Shown one piece after another: positions 9,998 to 17,910 of a stretch of DNA of 25,294 nucleotides. Location of the stretch: NCBI GenBank assembly GCA_000226015.1, contig JH157608.1:95861-121154 (forward strand), written 5' to 3'. Position 1 is the stretch's first letter. Each line of letters begins with the position of its first letter. The notes beneath the pieces are model-generated. The model was not told the origin of the DNA. It ran no database searches and was given only the letters and a program-made list of their open reading frames with translations. Origin of the DNA: Mnemiopsis leidyi (taxonomy: Eukaryota; Ctenophora; Tentaculata; Lobata; Bolinopsidae). The position numbers and the translations under genes are program-made.

Positions 9998-10505
9998 GAT
10001 AGAGTGCCTGAACTCACAGGAAGCTTAGAATAAATCAAACATTAAGGAACTGAAGCAGCTGATAGTTGTTAAGGGATTCTTAAGAGGCTAATTTTCTCTG
10101 ATTGATTGAGATAGAATTATATAAGGTAGAAACTTTACTGAATAACGTTTCTACTTGATATAGATACAGATCAATTCTTGACAATCAGAAAAAATAACCT
10201 CTTAATTTTTTAAAGCAACCACGGGAAGCACATGGGTAAAAATGAAGTCACAAAATAACTACCCTAAGATAAAAGCATTTTTCATTGCCATGCAAATGTG
10301 AGAAGTGAATCTTTGATCCTTTATGTCATACAACATTTAAGCTGAGAGGCAACTGGTGAGGAAACCAGGGTGTCTATCTATTATAATTAGTCCCCAAAAT
10401 TTAAGTAAATTGTTGAAAATTTGTACGCAAGTAACTGATTACACTGTTGATTATCTCAAAATTCTTTGTTTTAACACTTATGATTAAATATAGATTTGCT
10501 GCATC
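9998..10505. other. PSMD3 upstream region
   Basis: AT-rich sequence that should hold the PSMD3 5' UTR and promoter on the minus strand. I see no TATA box, initiator or transcription-factor cluster that I would defend, and no coding sequence. Confidence 0.4.
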
Positions 10506-10509
10506 ACAC

Positions 10510-10756
10510 GTTAAGAGCAGGGCGTTACCCTAACTTTCTATGCAGAAGATGGGGGGTTCGATTCCCTGATTCGTCAATCCTAGAGGAGTGCGCTAAGGTC
10601 ATTTACCTATGCAATCTTCTTCGGTCGACTCAGCTGAATGACCGGGAAACCATGATCGAGGGTTAAATGATGAGGGTCTCTGTTAAAAGATCTAGAATCT
10701 TCCTGGAGCCCCTTCAGTTTAACTGTAAAAGCCTGGGTACAGGTGTAACAAATACA
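10510..10756 (+). mobile_element. tRNA-derived SINE, family A copy 1
   Basis: The head contains a B box GGTTCGATTCC (10555-10565). The body reads TCAATCCTAGAGGAGTGCGC, GAATGACCG, GGGTCTCTGTTAAAAGATCT and ends TGTAAAAGCCTGGGTACA then GGTGTAACA. The same body is found, split, at 14806-15372, which shows that it is a dispersed family. It lies just upstream of PSMD3, in the opposite direction. Confidence 0.7.
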
Positions 10757-10969
10757 AATACATCTTGCAATGAACTGAATAACACATGTTTCATTGCAAA
10801 GACTACAAAGCAAAAAATCTCAGCTAACTGCATAATTCAAGGTGGCCAGGACAACATGGTGCTATGTGTTCCAAAAACTATATATCACACACGGGGGGAG
10901 GTTATGTCCTTGTAGACTTATTTCCCTCTTTCCAGTGTTACAAGCTCAGTTCCGTCATGAATAAGCATA

Positions 10970-11053
10970 TGGTAGGACAACTTATGGCACATGACCCATG
11001 ATATGCACATGACCCTTGATGTGCATGTGACCCATGATATGCATGTGACCGGT
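10970..11053. repeat. 18-bp tandem repeat (ATGCACATGACCCATGAT)
   Basis: Four copies of an 18-bp unit, each with a CACATG/CATGTG hexamer, between the SINE and the coding-like remnant. A related single unit (CATGCACATGACCCATAA) occurs near 14792. Confidence 0.8.
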
Positions 11054-11057
11054 AGGG

Positions 11058-11428
11058 TGAGAATCCTTGCCATGTTTTTGGTCAGTTTTGCTGCGGCTCA
11101 TGTCTTTCTGTGAGGAATCATTAGTGTCTACTGAAAAACTGACAAATCCTAGCAAAGTTCATTCTGAACCACATTTTCTATTAGATGTGGTGCTTGGTCA
11201 GCTGGTTACTGAACAGATTGGCCTGGAGAATGGCATAGTCCTGCTATTCTCAAGTGCACCATTTTCGGTCAGGCACTGTCTGTTACGGAGCTGGTACTTG
11301 GAGCCAACACCCTCAGCCCCACAGAGGTGGGAGCACTGTCAGTGGTGGCTCACCCAGATGATAGACAGTGTCTCTCTCTTCTCCTCCTGGGACTTACATT
11401 GTTGCTGTTGGTTTCATAACCCTTTGTT
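11058..11428 (+). pseudogene. Unrecognised coding-like remnant, probably frameshifted
   Basis: A 122-codon plus-strand frame starts at ATG 11067, but the protein-like text changes frame near 11260. The first part reads LLDVVLGQLVTEQIGLENGI. The second frame reads ALSVTELVLGANTLSPTEVG, then VVAHPDDRQCLSLLLL and ends at TAA. The local GC and codon-like texture differ from the AT-rich flanks. I do not recognise the protein; it may be a decayed transposon or gene fragment. No splice sites fit well. Confidence 0.3.
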
Positions 11429-11573
11429 TTATTGAAGCGCATGCACAAACATATTACCAATTACCAGTTCATTGAGGCCAGTAGCTCTGGCGGAAGCTCT
11501 GCCCAACTTACATTCAGACAGCAAAACCCAATCAAATCAATTGCATGGCATCCTCAAAAATTACATCTTGGAA

Positions 11574-11664
11574 GTGCTACTTAGGTAGTCCATATGCTAA
11601 AATTGGAACAATACAGAGAAGATTAGCATGGCCCCTGCCCAAGGATGATACGTAATTAGGAACT
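11574..11664 (+). pseudogene. U6 snRNA-derived sequence, near full length
   Basis: The sequence matches U6 snRNA from its 5' stem (GTGCTACTTAGGTAGTCCAT, diverged) through AAAATTGGAACAATACAGAG, AAGATTAGCATGGCCCCTGC and CCAAGGATGATACG to a diverged 3' end. The ACAGAGA box and AGC triad are intact, but the 5' stem-loop and 3' end are altered and no T-run terminator follows. Instead it passes into TTTGTTTGTTTGAAAACCCA and a (TAAG)n tail. It is best read as a retrotransposed U6 copy or chimera, not a working gene. Confidence 0.85.
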
Positions 11665-11705
11665 TTGTTTGTTTGAAAACCCAGAGGGGCACCACTATGG
11701 GCTTA

Positions 11706-11737
11706 TGAGTAAATAAGTAAATAAGTAAGTAGGTAAT
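11706..11737 (+). repeat. (AAGT/AAAT)n tail after the U6 copy
   Basis: GAGTAAATAAGTAAATAAGT and following bases form a simple tail like those ending LINEs and SINEs. It follows AGGGGCACCACTATGGGCTT, which looks like a non-LTR 3' end, so U6 and a LINE/SINE tail appear fused. Confidence 0.6.
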
Positions 11738-12170
11738 AATTATGACATTACATTATCACATACATCTATTCTAAAATGTCAAGACAGTAAATGGAAAAAT
11801 AATAGGAAAACCTACAACTTTCCTTCAACATTTAAAACACGAAAACAACAAAAATGTTAGCTATACTTTCCAGTAAAACTAAGATTAATAAATCGATTTT
11901 TTGCCACAATGGGATAGGACAAAAGATATTCATTGTGTCTTTCTTTGTTACTAACATAACTTGGTCCTTCAATTCTTGCTAAAACTTCATTGGACACATT
12001 CCAAAAGTGGAGAATATGAAAGTCTACGTTCTTAGAGACCATATCTTTCTTAAAACTATCTAAACCCATTTTAAATCTTTTAAGACAGATGTCTTTATTA
12101 ATATATAATTATAAATTCAGATACAAATTTACAAATACAACTTGTCATAAAATCGTCATAAAACGTCATT
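11738..12170. other. AT-rich spacer with a 70-codon minus-strand frame
   Basis: The only sizeable open frame (12069-11857, minus) starts MGLDSFKKDMVSKNVDFHIL and has no domain I recognise; its composition is protein-like, so a retroelement remnant is possible. The remainder is AT-rich without signals. Confidence 0.25.
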
Positions 12171-12176
12171 AAAAAT

Positions 12177-12206
12177 GATACAGAGAAGATTAGCATGGCC
12201 TCTGCG
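12177..12206 (+). pseudogene. Second U6 snRNA fragment (30 nt)
   Basis: GATACAGAGAAGATTAGCAT and the following GGCCTCTGCG match the central U6 region with one difference (C to T). The fragment is independent of the copy at 11574, since it keeps GATAC where that one has AATAC. It has the same orientation as the LINE C-terminal remnant starting about 60 bp downstream. Confidence 0.75.
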
Positions 12207-12268
12207 ATCAGCGATGACTGCTATTAACCAATGAATACAGTTCTTAAAAAACAACCAAAATTCAGTAA

Positions 12269-12556
12269 AAACGTAAAAACCTTCAAACCTGTCACAAAGA
12301 AGACACAGCAGCTATAACAAAAGTTCTTACTGGTCATAATAATCTGAACAAACATGCCCATAGGGAAAAACTAGCTGGCAACCCACACTGTGAATACTGC
12401 AAAGAACCTGACGAAAAAGAAACAGTATTACACATTCTCACAAACTGTATCACATTCTCTAAAATGAGACATGACTCCTTTGGACTAAGCCCTTTTGAAT
12501 TCAAAACCTCATCAACATCACAAAATTATTATTATTATTTCATCCAAATAGGTTAA
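12269..12556 (+). pseudogene. Non-LTR retrotransposon ORF2 C-terminal remnant
   Basis: A plus-strand frame between stops at 12266 and 12554 reads LTGHNNLNKHAHREKLAG, NPHCEYCKEPDEKETVLHIL and TNC. The Cx2C ... HxxxxC knuckle after an 'LtGHn.l..H' segment is typical of the C-terminus of Jockey/I-type LINE ORF2 proteins, after the RNase H or linker region. The reverse-transcriptase domain is absent, so the copy is heavily 5'-truncated. A (TTA)n run follows in frame. Confidence 0.7.
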
Positions 12557-12905
12557 GTTTTAACCCAGCCTCTTGAAGAAGGCAATATCATACATTTATA
12601 ATAAGGTACTAAGTTTAGGTGAAAACAATTGCAATATGTCCTTTGAAAATACTAGCTACTAAAATTGATTAAAAGACTTTACTAAAAATGCTATATGGGG
12701 ATCTAAAACTAAGCAAAACAGAATAGAAACTAGCAAAAGGCAACTTAAAACACTATAAATCGACTGACTTGCATCCACCTAGAAAATCAGTAACTGAGTA
12801 TTATATATCAAAATTGCACCCAATACTCCATAGATTATAGTATCAAATATGTAATGATAAATCTAAAAGTCCTAAATTCCACGAAATTCAAAATTGACTA
12901 TATAA
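12557..12905. other. AT-rich spacer up to the assembly gap
   Basis: Probably the decayed 3' end of the neighbouring LINE copy. The last 83 bases are repeated exactly on the other side of the gap. No coding sense. Confidence 0.4.
12823..12905 (+). repeat. 83-bp exact duplication, left of gap
   Basis: Begins ATACTCCATAGATTATAGTA and ends TTGACTATATAA directly at the first N. Identical to 13678-13760. Confidence 0.97.
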
Positions 12906-13677
12906 NNNNNNNNNNNNNNNNNNNNNNNNNNNNNNNNNNNNNNNNNNNNNNNNNNNNNNNNNNNNNNNNNNNNNNNNNNNNNNNNNNNNNNNNNNNNNNN
13001 NNNNNNNNNNNNNNNNNNNNNNNNNNNNNNNNNNNNNNNNNNNNNNNNNNNNNNNNNNNNNNNNNNNNNNNNNNNNNNNNNNNNNNNNNNNNNNNNNNNN
13101 NNNNNNNNNNNNNNNNNNNNNNNNNNNNNNNNNNNNNNNNNNNNNNNNNNNNNNNNNNNNNNNNNNNNNNNNNNNNNNNNNNNNNNNNNNNNNNNNNNNN
13201 NNNNNNNNNNNNNNNNNNNNNNNNNNNNNNNNNNNNNNNNNNNNNNNNNNNNNNNNNNNNNNNNNNNNNNNNNNNNNNNNNNNNNNNNNNNNNNNNNNNN
13301 NNNNNNNNNNNNNNNNNNNNNNNNNNNNNNNNNNNNNNNNNNNNNNNNNNNNNNNNNNNNNNNNNNNNNNNNNNNNNNNNNNNNNNNNNNNNNNNNNNNN
13401 NNNNNNNNNNNNNNNNNNNNNNNNNNNNNNNNNNNNNNNNNNNNNNNNNNNNNNNNNNNNNNNNNNNNNNNNNNNNNNNNNNNNNNNNNNNNNNNNNNNN
13501 NNNNNNNNNNNNNNNNNNNNNNNNNNNNNNNNNNNNNNNNNNNNNNNNNNNNNNNNNNNNNNNNNNNNNNNNNNNNNNNNNNNNNNNNNNNNNNNNNNNN
13601 NNNNNNNNNNNNNNNNNNNNNNNNNNNNNNNNNNNNNNNNNNNNNNNNNNNNNNNNNNNNNNNNNNNNNNNNNNNNN
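12906..13677. other. Assembly gap (772 N)
   Basis: A run of unknown bases. Open frames crossing it on either strand are artefacts. The flanks 12823-12905 and 13678-13760 are identical over 83 bp. Confidence 0.99.
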
Positions 13678-13760
13678 ATACTCCATAGATTATAGTATCA
13701 AATATGTAATGATAAATCTAAAAGTCCTAAATTCCACGAAATTCAAAATTGACTATATAA
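13678..13760 (+). repeat. 83-bp exact duplication, right of gap
   Basis: Starts at the first base after the gap and is identical to 12823-12905. Unique sequence resumes at TAGGTCC. Confidence 0.97.
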
Positions 13761-13826
13761 TAGGTCCATTTAAAACATATACAAACTTTTATTCTACAAC
13801 TATGAAGGTTGTTCAAAATTTTGCCT

Positions 13827-14165
13827 TTATCTGTCTTGTAGTTCGTAAACAAGCTGGTGTTGTTCCATAAGAAATCCAATTCTTTCAATAAATCTTTTCT
13901 GAACAGTCCTGTCTCGGGACAGTAAAACTTCATTTACATAGTCTTGCGGATTTACAATAACCTCCAAGAGGTTTGAATATGAGTTGTCCTGAACCTCCTC
14001 ACACCTAAACAGCTGATGCAAAGGGTCATCTCCATGATTCTGGCAGAAATAGCAACTGTCATCACCAAGACTCATTCTTTCTCTACAATTTCCAAAGATA
14101 GGGGAATTTCCATGAATAAAATCCATTATGTGGCTATCTTCTTGCTTTGTTGTCACAAAATTAAA
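13827..14165 (-). pseudogene. Second LINE ORF2 C-terminal remnant
   Basis: A minus-strand frame reads DSHIMDFIHGNSPIFGNC, RERMSLGDDSCYFCQNHG, DDPLHQLFRCEEVQD and then a charged C-terminal helix-like segment ending VYELQDR-stop. The Cx2C ... HxxxxC knuckle places it with LINE ORF2 C-termini, as for the plus-strand remnant at 12269, but it is a different family and opposite in direction. The upstream part of the 147-codon frame (to 14270) is low-quality text, so I set the left limit of the real homology near codon 36. Confidence 0.6.
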
Positions 14166-14805
14166 ACAGCCATTAAAACATAGTAAAATTTTGCATACAA
14201 AAAAAACACTTGCTAAAATTCGGGAAAACCCACCATCACCAAGACACTGAAGGATTCCAACAATTTTCAACTCTACAACAAGGGAAACTGTTGATAAGTC
14301 CCTTTAATGATATCGGAGATCATACAATATGCAGATTACCCATGCCTCTTTAATCTACTAAACTGATGCCAATTGACACAACCGACAAAATTTCCTATTA
14401 CAACAGCACGGCTGAGATGGGTTTCAGTGATAGTCCTTTGACATCTCAGCTTAAATTTAGCAAAGGACCTTTGAGGAGAATCGAATCTGGCCACTGTTCT
14501 CGAGATAATAATGTCCTAATTCAGTTGCCACCATAGCACTGATTATGATTGCAGACATATTGGACCCATGGTCGCTGTGGAGTGCTCATAGGCATAGCCA
14601 TCCCAGACGGCACGACACTTAATGACCAGCCATGTATATGGCACCATATCCTCATTGGCACCTCTAAGACAGGAAGCTAATGGGCAAGTCCCTTATAATG
14701 ATATTCGTGATGCTGTAACGTGTCAACCCTACAAGGGACCTGGTTACTGGTTAGGGCTTAAAACCGTCCAGGACTTAACATAAACATGAACATGCACATG
14801 ACCCA
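14166..14805. other. Repeat-derived spacer
   Basis: No gene. The string AAGTCCCTTTAATGATATC near 14289 recurs as AAGTCCCTTATAATGATATT near 14693, suggesting two ends or two copies of one decayed element about 400 bp apart. Confidence 0.4.
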
Positions 14806-15372
14806 TAAGTGGGTTGGTGGTATCTTCCCCGATTCTCTATGGAGGAGATCGGAATCGATTCCCAGATCTTTCAATCCTAGAGGAGTGCGCTGAGGGCAAT
14901 TGTCTATAGAATAAGATAGTATATAAGGTAATGACATACATCATCACAGGTTAACAAAACAATTTATCATACAAACTGTCAAACTTAGAAGCTAATCATT
15001 TAGCCCTACTGTATAAATTATACAAAATACTATTGTAAACGCCTTATAAGCTAGTAAAAACGGAACAGATTGAAAAGCAAAACACTATTTAACTGGATCA
15101 ATGGACAATAAAATAGACAATTACACCTTGAATACACAAATGACCCTATATAAAAACATCTATATACCATTAAAAAAGAATGATAAAGAACACACTATTG
15201 TACATAAAACTGTAGAAGGTTTAAATCAATTACCGATATACACAAACACAATGCAATCTTCTTTGATTGACTCCGCCGAATGACCGAAATGGGTCTCTGT
15301 TAAAAGATCTAGAACCTTCCAGGGGCCCCTTGAGTATAACTGTAAAAGCCTGGGTACATTTGTAACACATGA
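14806..15372 (+). mobile_element. tRNA-derived SINE, family A copy 2, split by an insertion
   Basis: The left part has TCGATTCCC (B-box remnant) and TCAATCCTAGAGGAGTGCGC. The right part resumes ATGCAATCTTCTTTGATTGA, GAATGACCG, GGGTCTCTGTTAAAAGATCT and TGTAAAAGCCTGGGTACA. Against copy 1 (10510-10756) the two parts join at CTAT/ATGCAATC, so 14908-15250 is an insertion. Confidence 0.7.
14908..15250. mobile_element. 343-bp AT-rich insertion inside the SINE
   Basis: Present in copy 2 of the SINE and absent from copy 1. The bases AT occur at both junctions, possibly a 2-bp target duplication. No clear terminal inverted repeats, and no coding text that I recognise. It may be a short non-autonomous element. 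Confidence 0.5.
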
Positions 15373-15670
15373 TTTATTCAGACACTGCTGAGTGCATGAT
15401 GTGACCATAGTTTTTACTTGCATCTTGCTTTGTTAACAAATAACCAAAAATTATTTAGTGTTGCACATGTGACTTAGAAGACAACCATCCCATGACAATT
15501 AGCTACTTCACACTTCACCTCTGTTGAAGCTTTCAATAAAAGCTGATGCAAAATACATATAAGCATATCATGTGAACATCAAAATTCAAATGAATTAGAT
15601 GAATGGCAGGATTTTTGGGGCAGCAGAAAGCAAAATAATCTTACATTAATATAAGCATATCATTTGACAT
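15373..15670. other. AT-rich spacer
   Basis: The string AATATAAGCATATCATTTGACATC near 15650 echoes ATAAGCATATCATGTGAACATC near 15557, a short direct repeat. Nothing else was seen. Confidence 0.35.
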
Positions 15671-15675
15671 CAGAA

Positions 15676-15760
15676 CAGCGGCGTAGCGATGCCCCGGCAG
15701 CCCCGGCTACGTCTGGGGCACCGTCATAAGGGGGCGCCAAATCGTCATAAAAATATTGGA
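15676..15760. mobile_element. Possible hAT-type transposon end
   Basis: CAGCGGCGTAGCGATGCC resembles the CAGNGGCGTAGC ends common among hAT elements. It opens a GC-rich stretch (CCCCGGCAGCCCCGGCTACG ... AGGGGGCGCC). I could not find the matching inverted end, so this is tentative. Confidence 0.35.
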
Positions 15761-16079
15761 CAATTTTGCAAGATTAACTGTTCAACTAGCAAAATCATGT
15801 GTTTGGTTTAATATTTTCATCTCTTTAAAGAGTCAAAGACGACTTCCTAAGTTAAGGTCAATGGGAGTAAATTAGAGGGAAAATGTAAGGCTAATTGTTG
15901 TAAAGAAAGCCGCGCAGCGCCCGGTACATAGAATCAAAAGTTTTTCAGTAAAGAGAATTCAAACAATTTATTCCTTTTTGCTCTGACTTCACCTAACCAG
16001 GTTCTTACATACGCTACGCGCGCGGCTACCGCGCAGCTATATTTTCCAGTCACCTAATTAGCTCATGTGGTGCGCGCGA

Positions 16080-17110
16080 CGCGTTAAGAAGGGCTCTGGC
16101 CAGAGCTTGTCGAGATGTTACCCGACCCGCGCGCGGCTTGCAGTTTTCTGCTCTCGTTTCGTTAGAACGTTAGACGGATATCATCTCGTCAAGCCAGAGC
16201 AAGTTCTAACCAGGTACCTTTTGCGCGCAAAGTGTGCGTAAGTTGAGCACCTGGTCGAGTGTTTCCCGACCCTCGTTAGAAACGAACGTAAGACGGATAT
16301 CAATTCGTCAACTGGTTAGGCCTTGTTTCGTGCACGCGTCGAAGGCTGCCGTTTTGCGGTTGTCGAGGTGTTACCCGACTTGTCTGACTTTGTCCGACCC
16401 TCATTCGAAGCGAATAGAGAATAAAATGACGGAGAATAAAATGACGGGAGGGTGCGCGCTGCTGTACAATACCCGACCCGCGCGCGGCTCGCAGTTTTCT
16501 GCTCTCCTCGTTAGAACGTTAGACGGATATCATCTCGTCAATTTTGCGGCAGCAGGGCTAGGCGACGTGTACAGTGTAGCTTGTAGGTTGATAACTTACT
16601 GTCGCGGCATCGCCCGTTGACGTGTAGCAAGTTAGGCCTTAGTGAAATTCTTTTTAAGGCTCAACCGCCGTTAAAAACCAAATTTAATTAAGTTCATTTT
16701 CATTTCGCAAAGTTATTTACAATTTATCAGGCATGTCAAAAAGAAGTAATTATAAAGTAGCTTATAATGCAGAATAAACTAATTACCCGTATAAAAAGAA
16801 GAGGGGAAAAAGATCTTCACCAGTTTGCGTTCGGTTGCCAAACCAGAAAAGCCCGTACGTGCGCGCGCGGCCCCAAATTTAGAAAGCAGAAAGGTTACCA
16901 ACTTGTTGACGAGATTATATCCGTCTACTGTTTTAACGAAACGATATCGTTCAGCTTTCAGAGTCGGGTATCACCGCGACAACCAGCTTGTTCACACAAA
17001 TTGTTCTAACTTGACGAGATGATATCCGTTTAACGTTCTAACGAAACGAGGAGAGCAGAAAATTGCGAGCCGCGCGCGGGTCGGGTAACACCTCGACAAG
17101 TTCTAACCAA
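16080..17110. repeat. GC-rich complex inverted-repeat (foldback-like) block
   Basis: A ~70-85-bp module occurs four times on the plus strand (about 16109-16192, 16254-16311 shortened, 16362-16415 partial, 16471-16541) and twice on the minus strand (16980-16906, 17097-17011). Its core is GTCGAGGTGTTACCCGAC, then CCGCGCGCGG, then CAGTTTTCTGCTCTC, then TTAGAACGTTAGACGGATAT and CATCTCGTCAA. Copies therefore face each other across about 365 bp. GTCG...CGAC and GACG...CGTC make two small hairpins in each module. A perfect palindrome GCTCTGGCCAGAGC sits at 16093-16106, before module 1. CpG density is far above the surroundings. Confidence 0.8.
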
Positions 17111-17279
17111 AGTCTTGTTAAGCCAACATATAGCCTTGTGGCTCGCGTTTGCAAGGACGTTGTCAAGGAGCCTTAACATTTATTTCTATTTTGTATTAGA
17201 CTGGACATTTATTGATGTAAGAGTACTGCACCCAAACAGTGAGTCTAATTTAGAGAAACCAATGTTACGCTCCTGAAGC

Positions 17280-17480
17280 CTTTGCCTTCTTAAGAAGGTG
17301 GAACAACAGCTCTCTGCCAAGCTTAATCAATCTTACCCTAACATCATGAGATACCTTAGGAGAAAATTAATATTTGAGCTCCTCAAAACGACATTGATGG
17401 TAGTCAGGGGGTTTAGGAAAAACAACTGTGTCAAGATATCAGAACTTAACCTGAACCTGATAGACTTTTATGTTAGATGA
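17280..17480 (+). pseudogene. Fragment resembling a mobile-element protein C-terminus
   Basis: The plus-strand frame reads EQQLSAKLNQSYPNIMRYLR, RKLIFELLKTTLMVVRGFRK and ends FYVR-stop. The pattern 'KL...Y...M.yir.kl.FellkttL..lRGfR' is one I associate with C-termini of uncharacterised mobile-element proteins in cnidarian and fish genomes. No start, no splice support and no upstream domain. Identification is weak. Confidence 0.35.
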
Positions 17481-17819
17481 GCCCTCTTTTATTCGGTTGT
17501 TCTTACAATCTTTATATTTTCATAAAGCTCTTTTTATTCTTCATCTTAATATGGGGAAAATGCTGTATCATAATGTGATATTTCAAAATAATTACTAGTT
17601 TGCATAATACTAAGATGGGCAAGTTTGTATTATTTGCTGACGATACCAATAAAAAATATTGCCTGCATCTTACTTACCTAATCACAGGTTTCGCATCTGA
17701 CTGTTGTGTAATATTTCGAGTACTATTTTTACAATTTAGTCTAGATTAAGATGATTATGACGTTAATTTGGCAAGTTTGTTTGTTTGTATCTATGACAAT
17801 TAGCTAACTCATCTTTTTT
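17481..17819 (+). other. Intron or upstream region of the adiponectin-receptor gene
   Basis: AT-rich, no coding sense. The pyrimidine-rich CATCTTTTTTAG at 17811-17821 is a good 3' splice site, implying a non-coding 5' exon further upstream that I cannot place. Confidence 0.4.
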
Positions 17820-17910
17820 AGGTGCAGCCTCTATGTGATATGTGGTCGCATGTTGCTGCTGATTGACAATGTCCAAAAGGTGACAGATTACTTCCTTCTA
17901 CGGCACTGTA
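17820..17910 (+). other. 5' UTR part of the coding exon
   Basis: Starts after the acceptor TTTTTTAG, about 90 nt before the ATG. A minimal upstream ORF, ATG TGA at 17834-17839, lies in this leader and could lower initiation at the main ATG if the mRNA begins this way. Confidence 0.45.

Noticed and set aside
10530-10570. Possible tRNA gene
   Set aside because: There is a B box, but no foldable cloverleaf or anticodon arm, and the adjoining body recurs at 14806; it is a SINE head.
11574-11664. Functional U6 snRNA gene
   Set aside because: Altered 5' stem and 3' end, no T-run terminator, no recognisable upstream TATA/PSE pair, and a retroelement-like tail directly attached.
12854-13870. Long open frames (338 and 262 codons) crossing the gap on both strands
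   Set aside because: They consist almost entirely of unknown bases; the flanking text is the duplicated gap edge.
16234-17022. Arg/Ser-rich frames of 65-128 codons
   Set aside because: Generated by the GC-rich inverted-repeat block; the same module read in different copies gives unrelated peptides.
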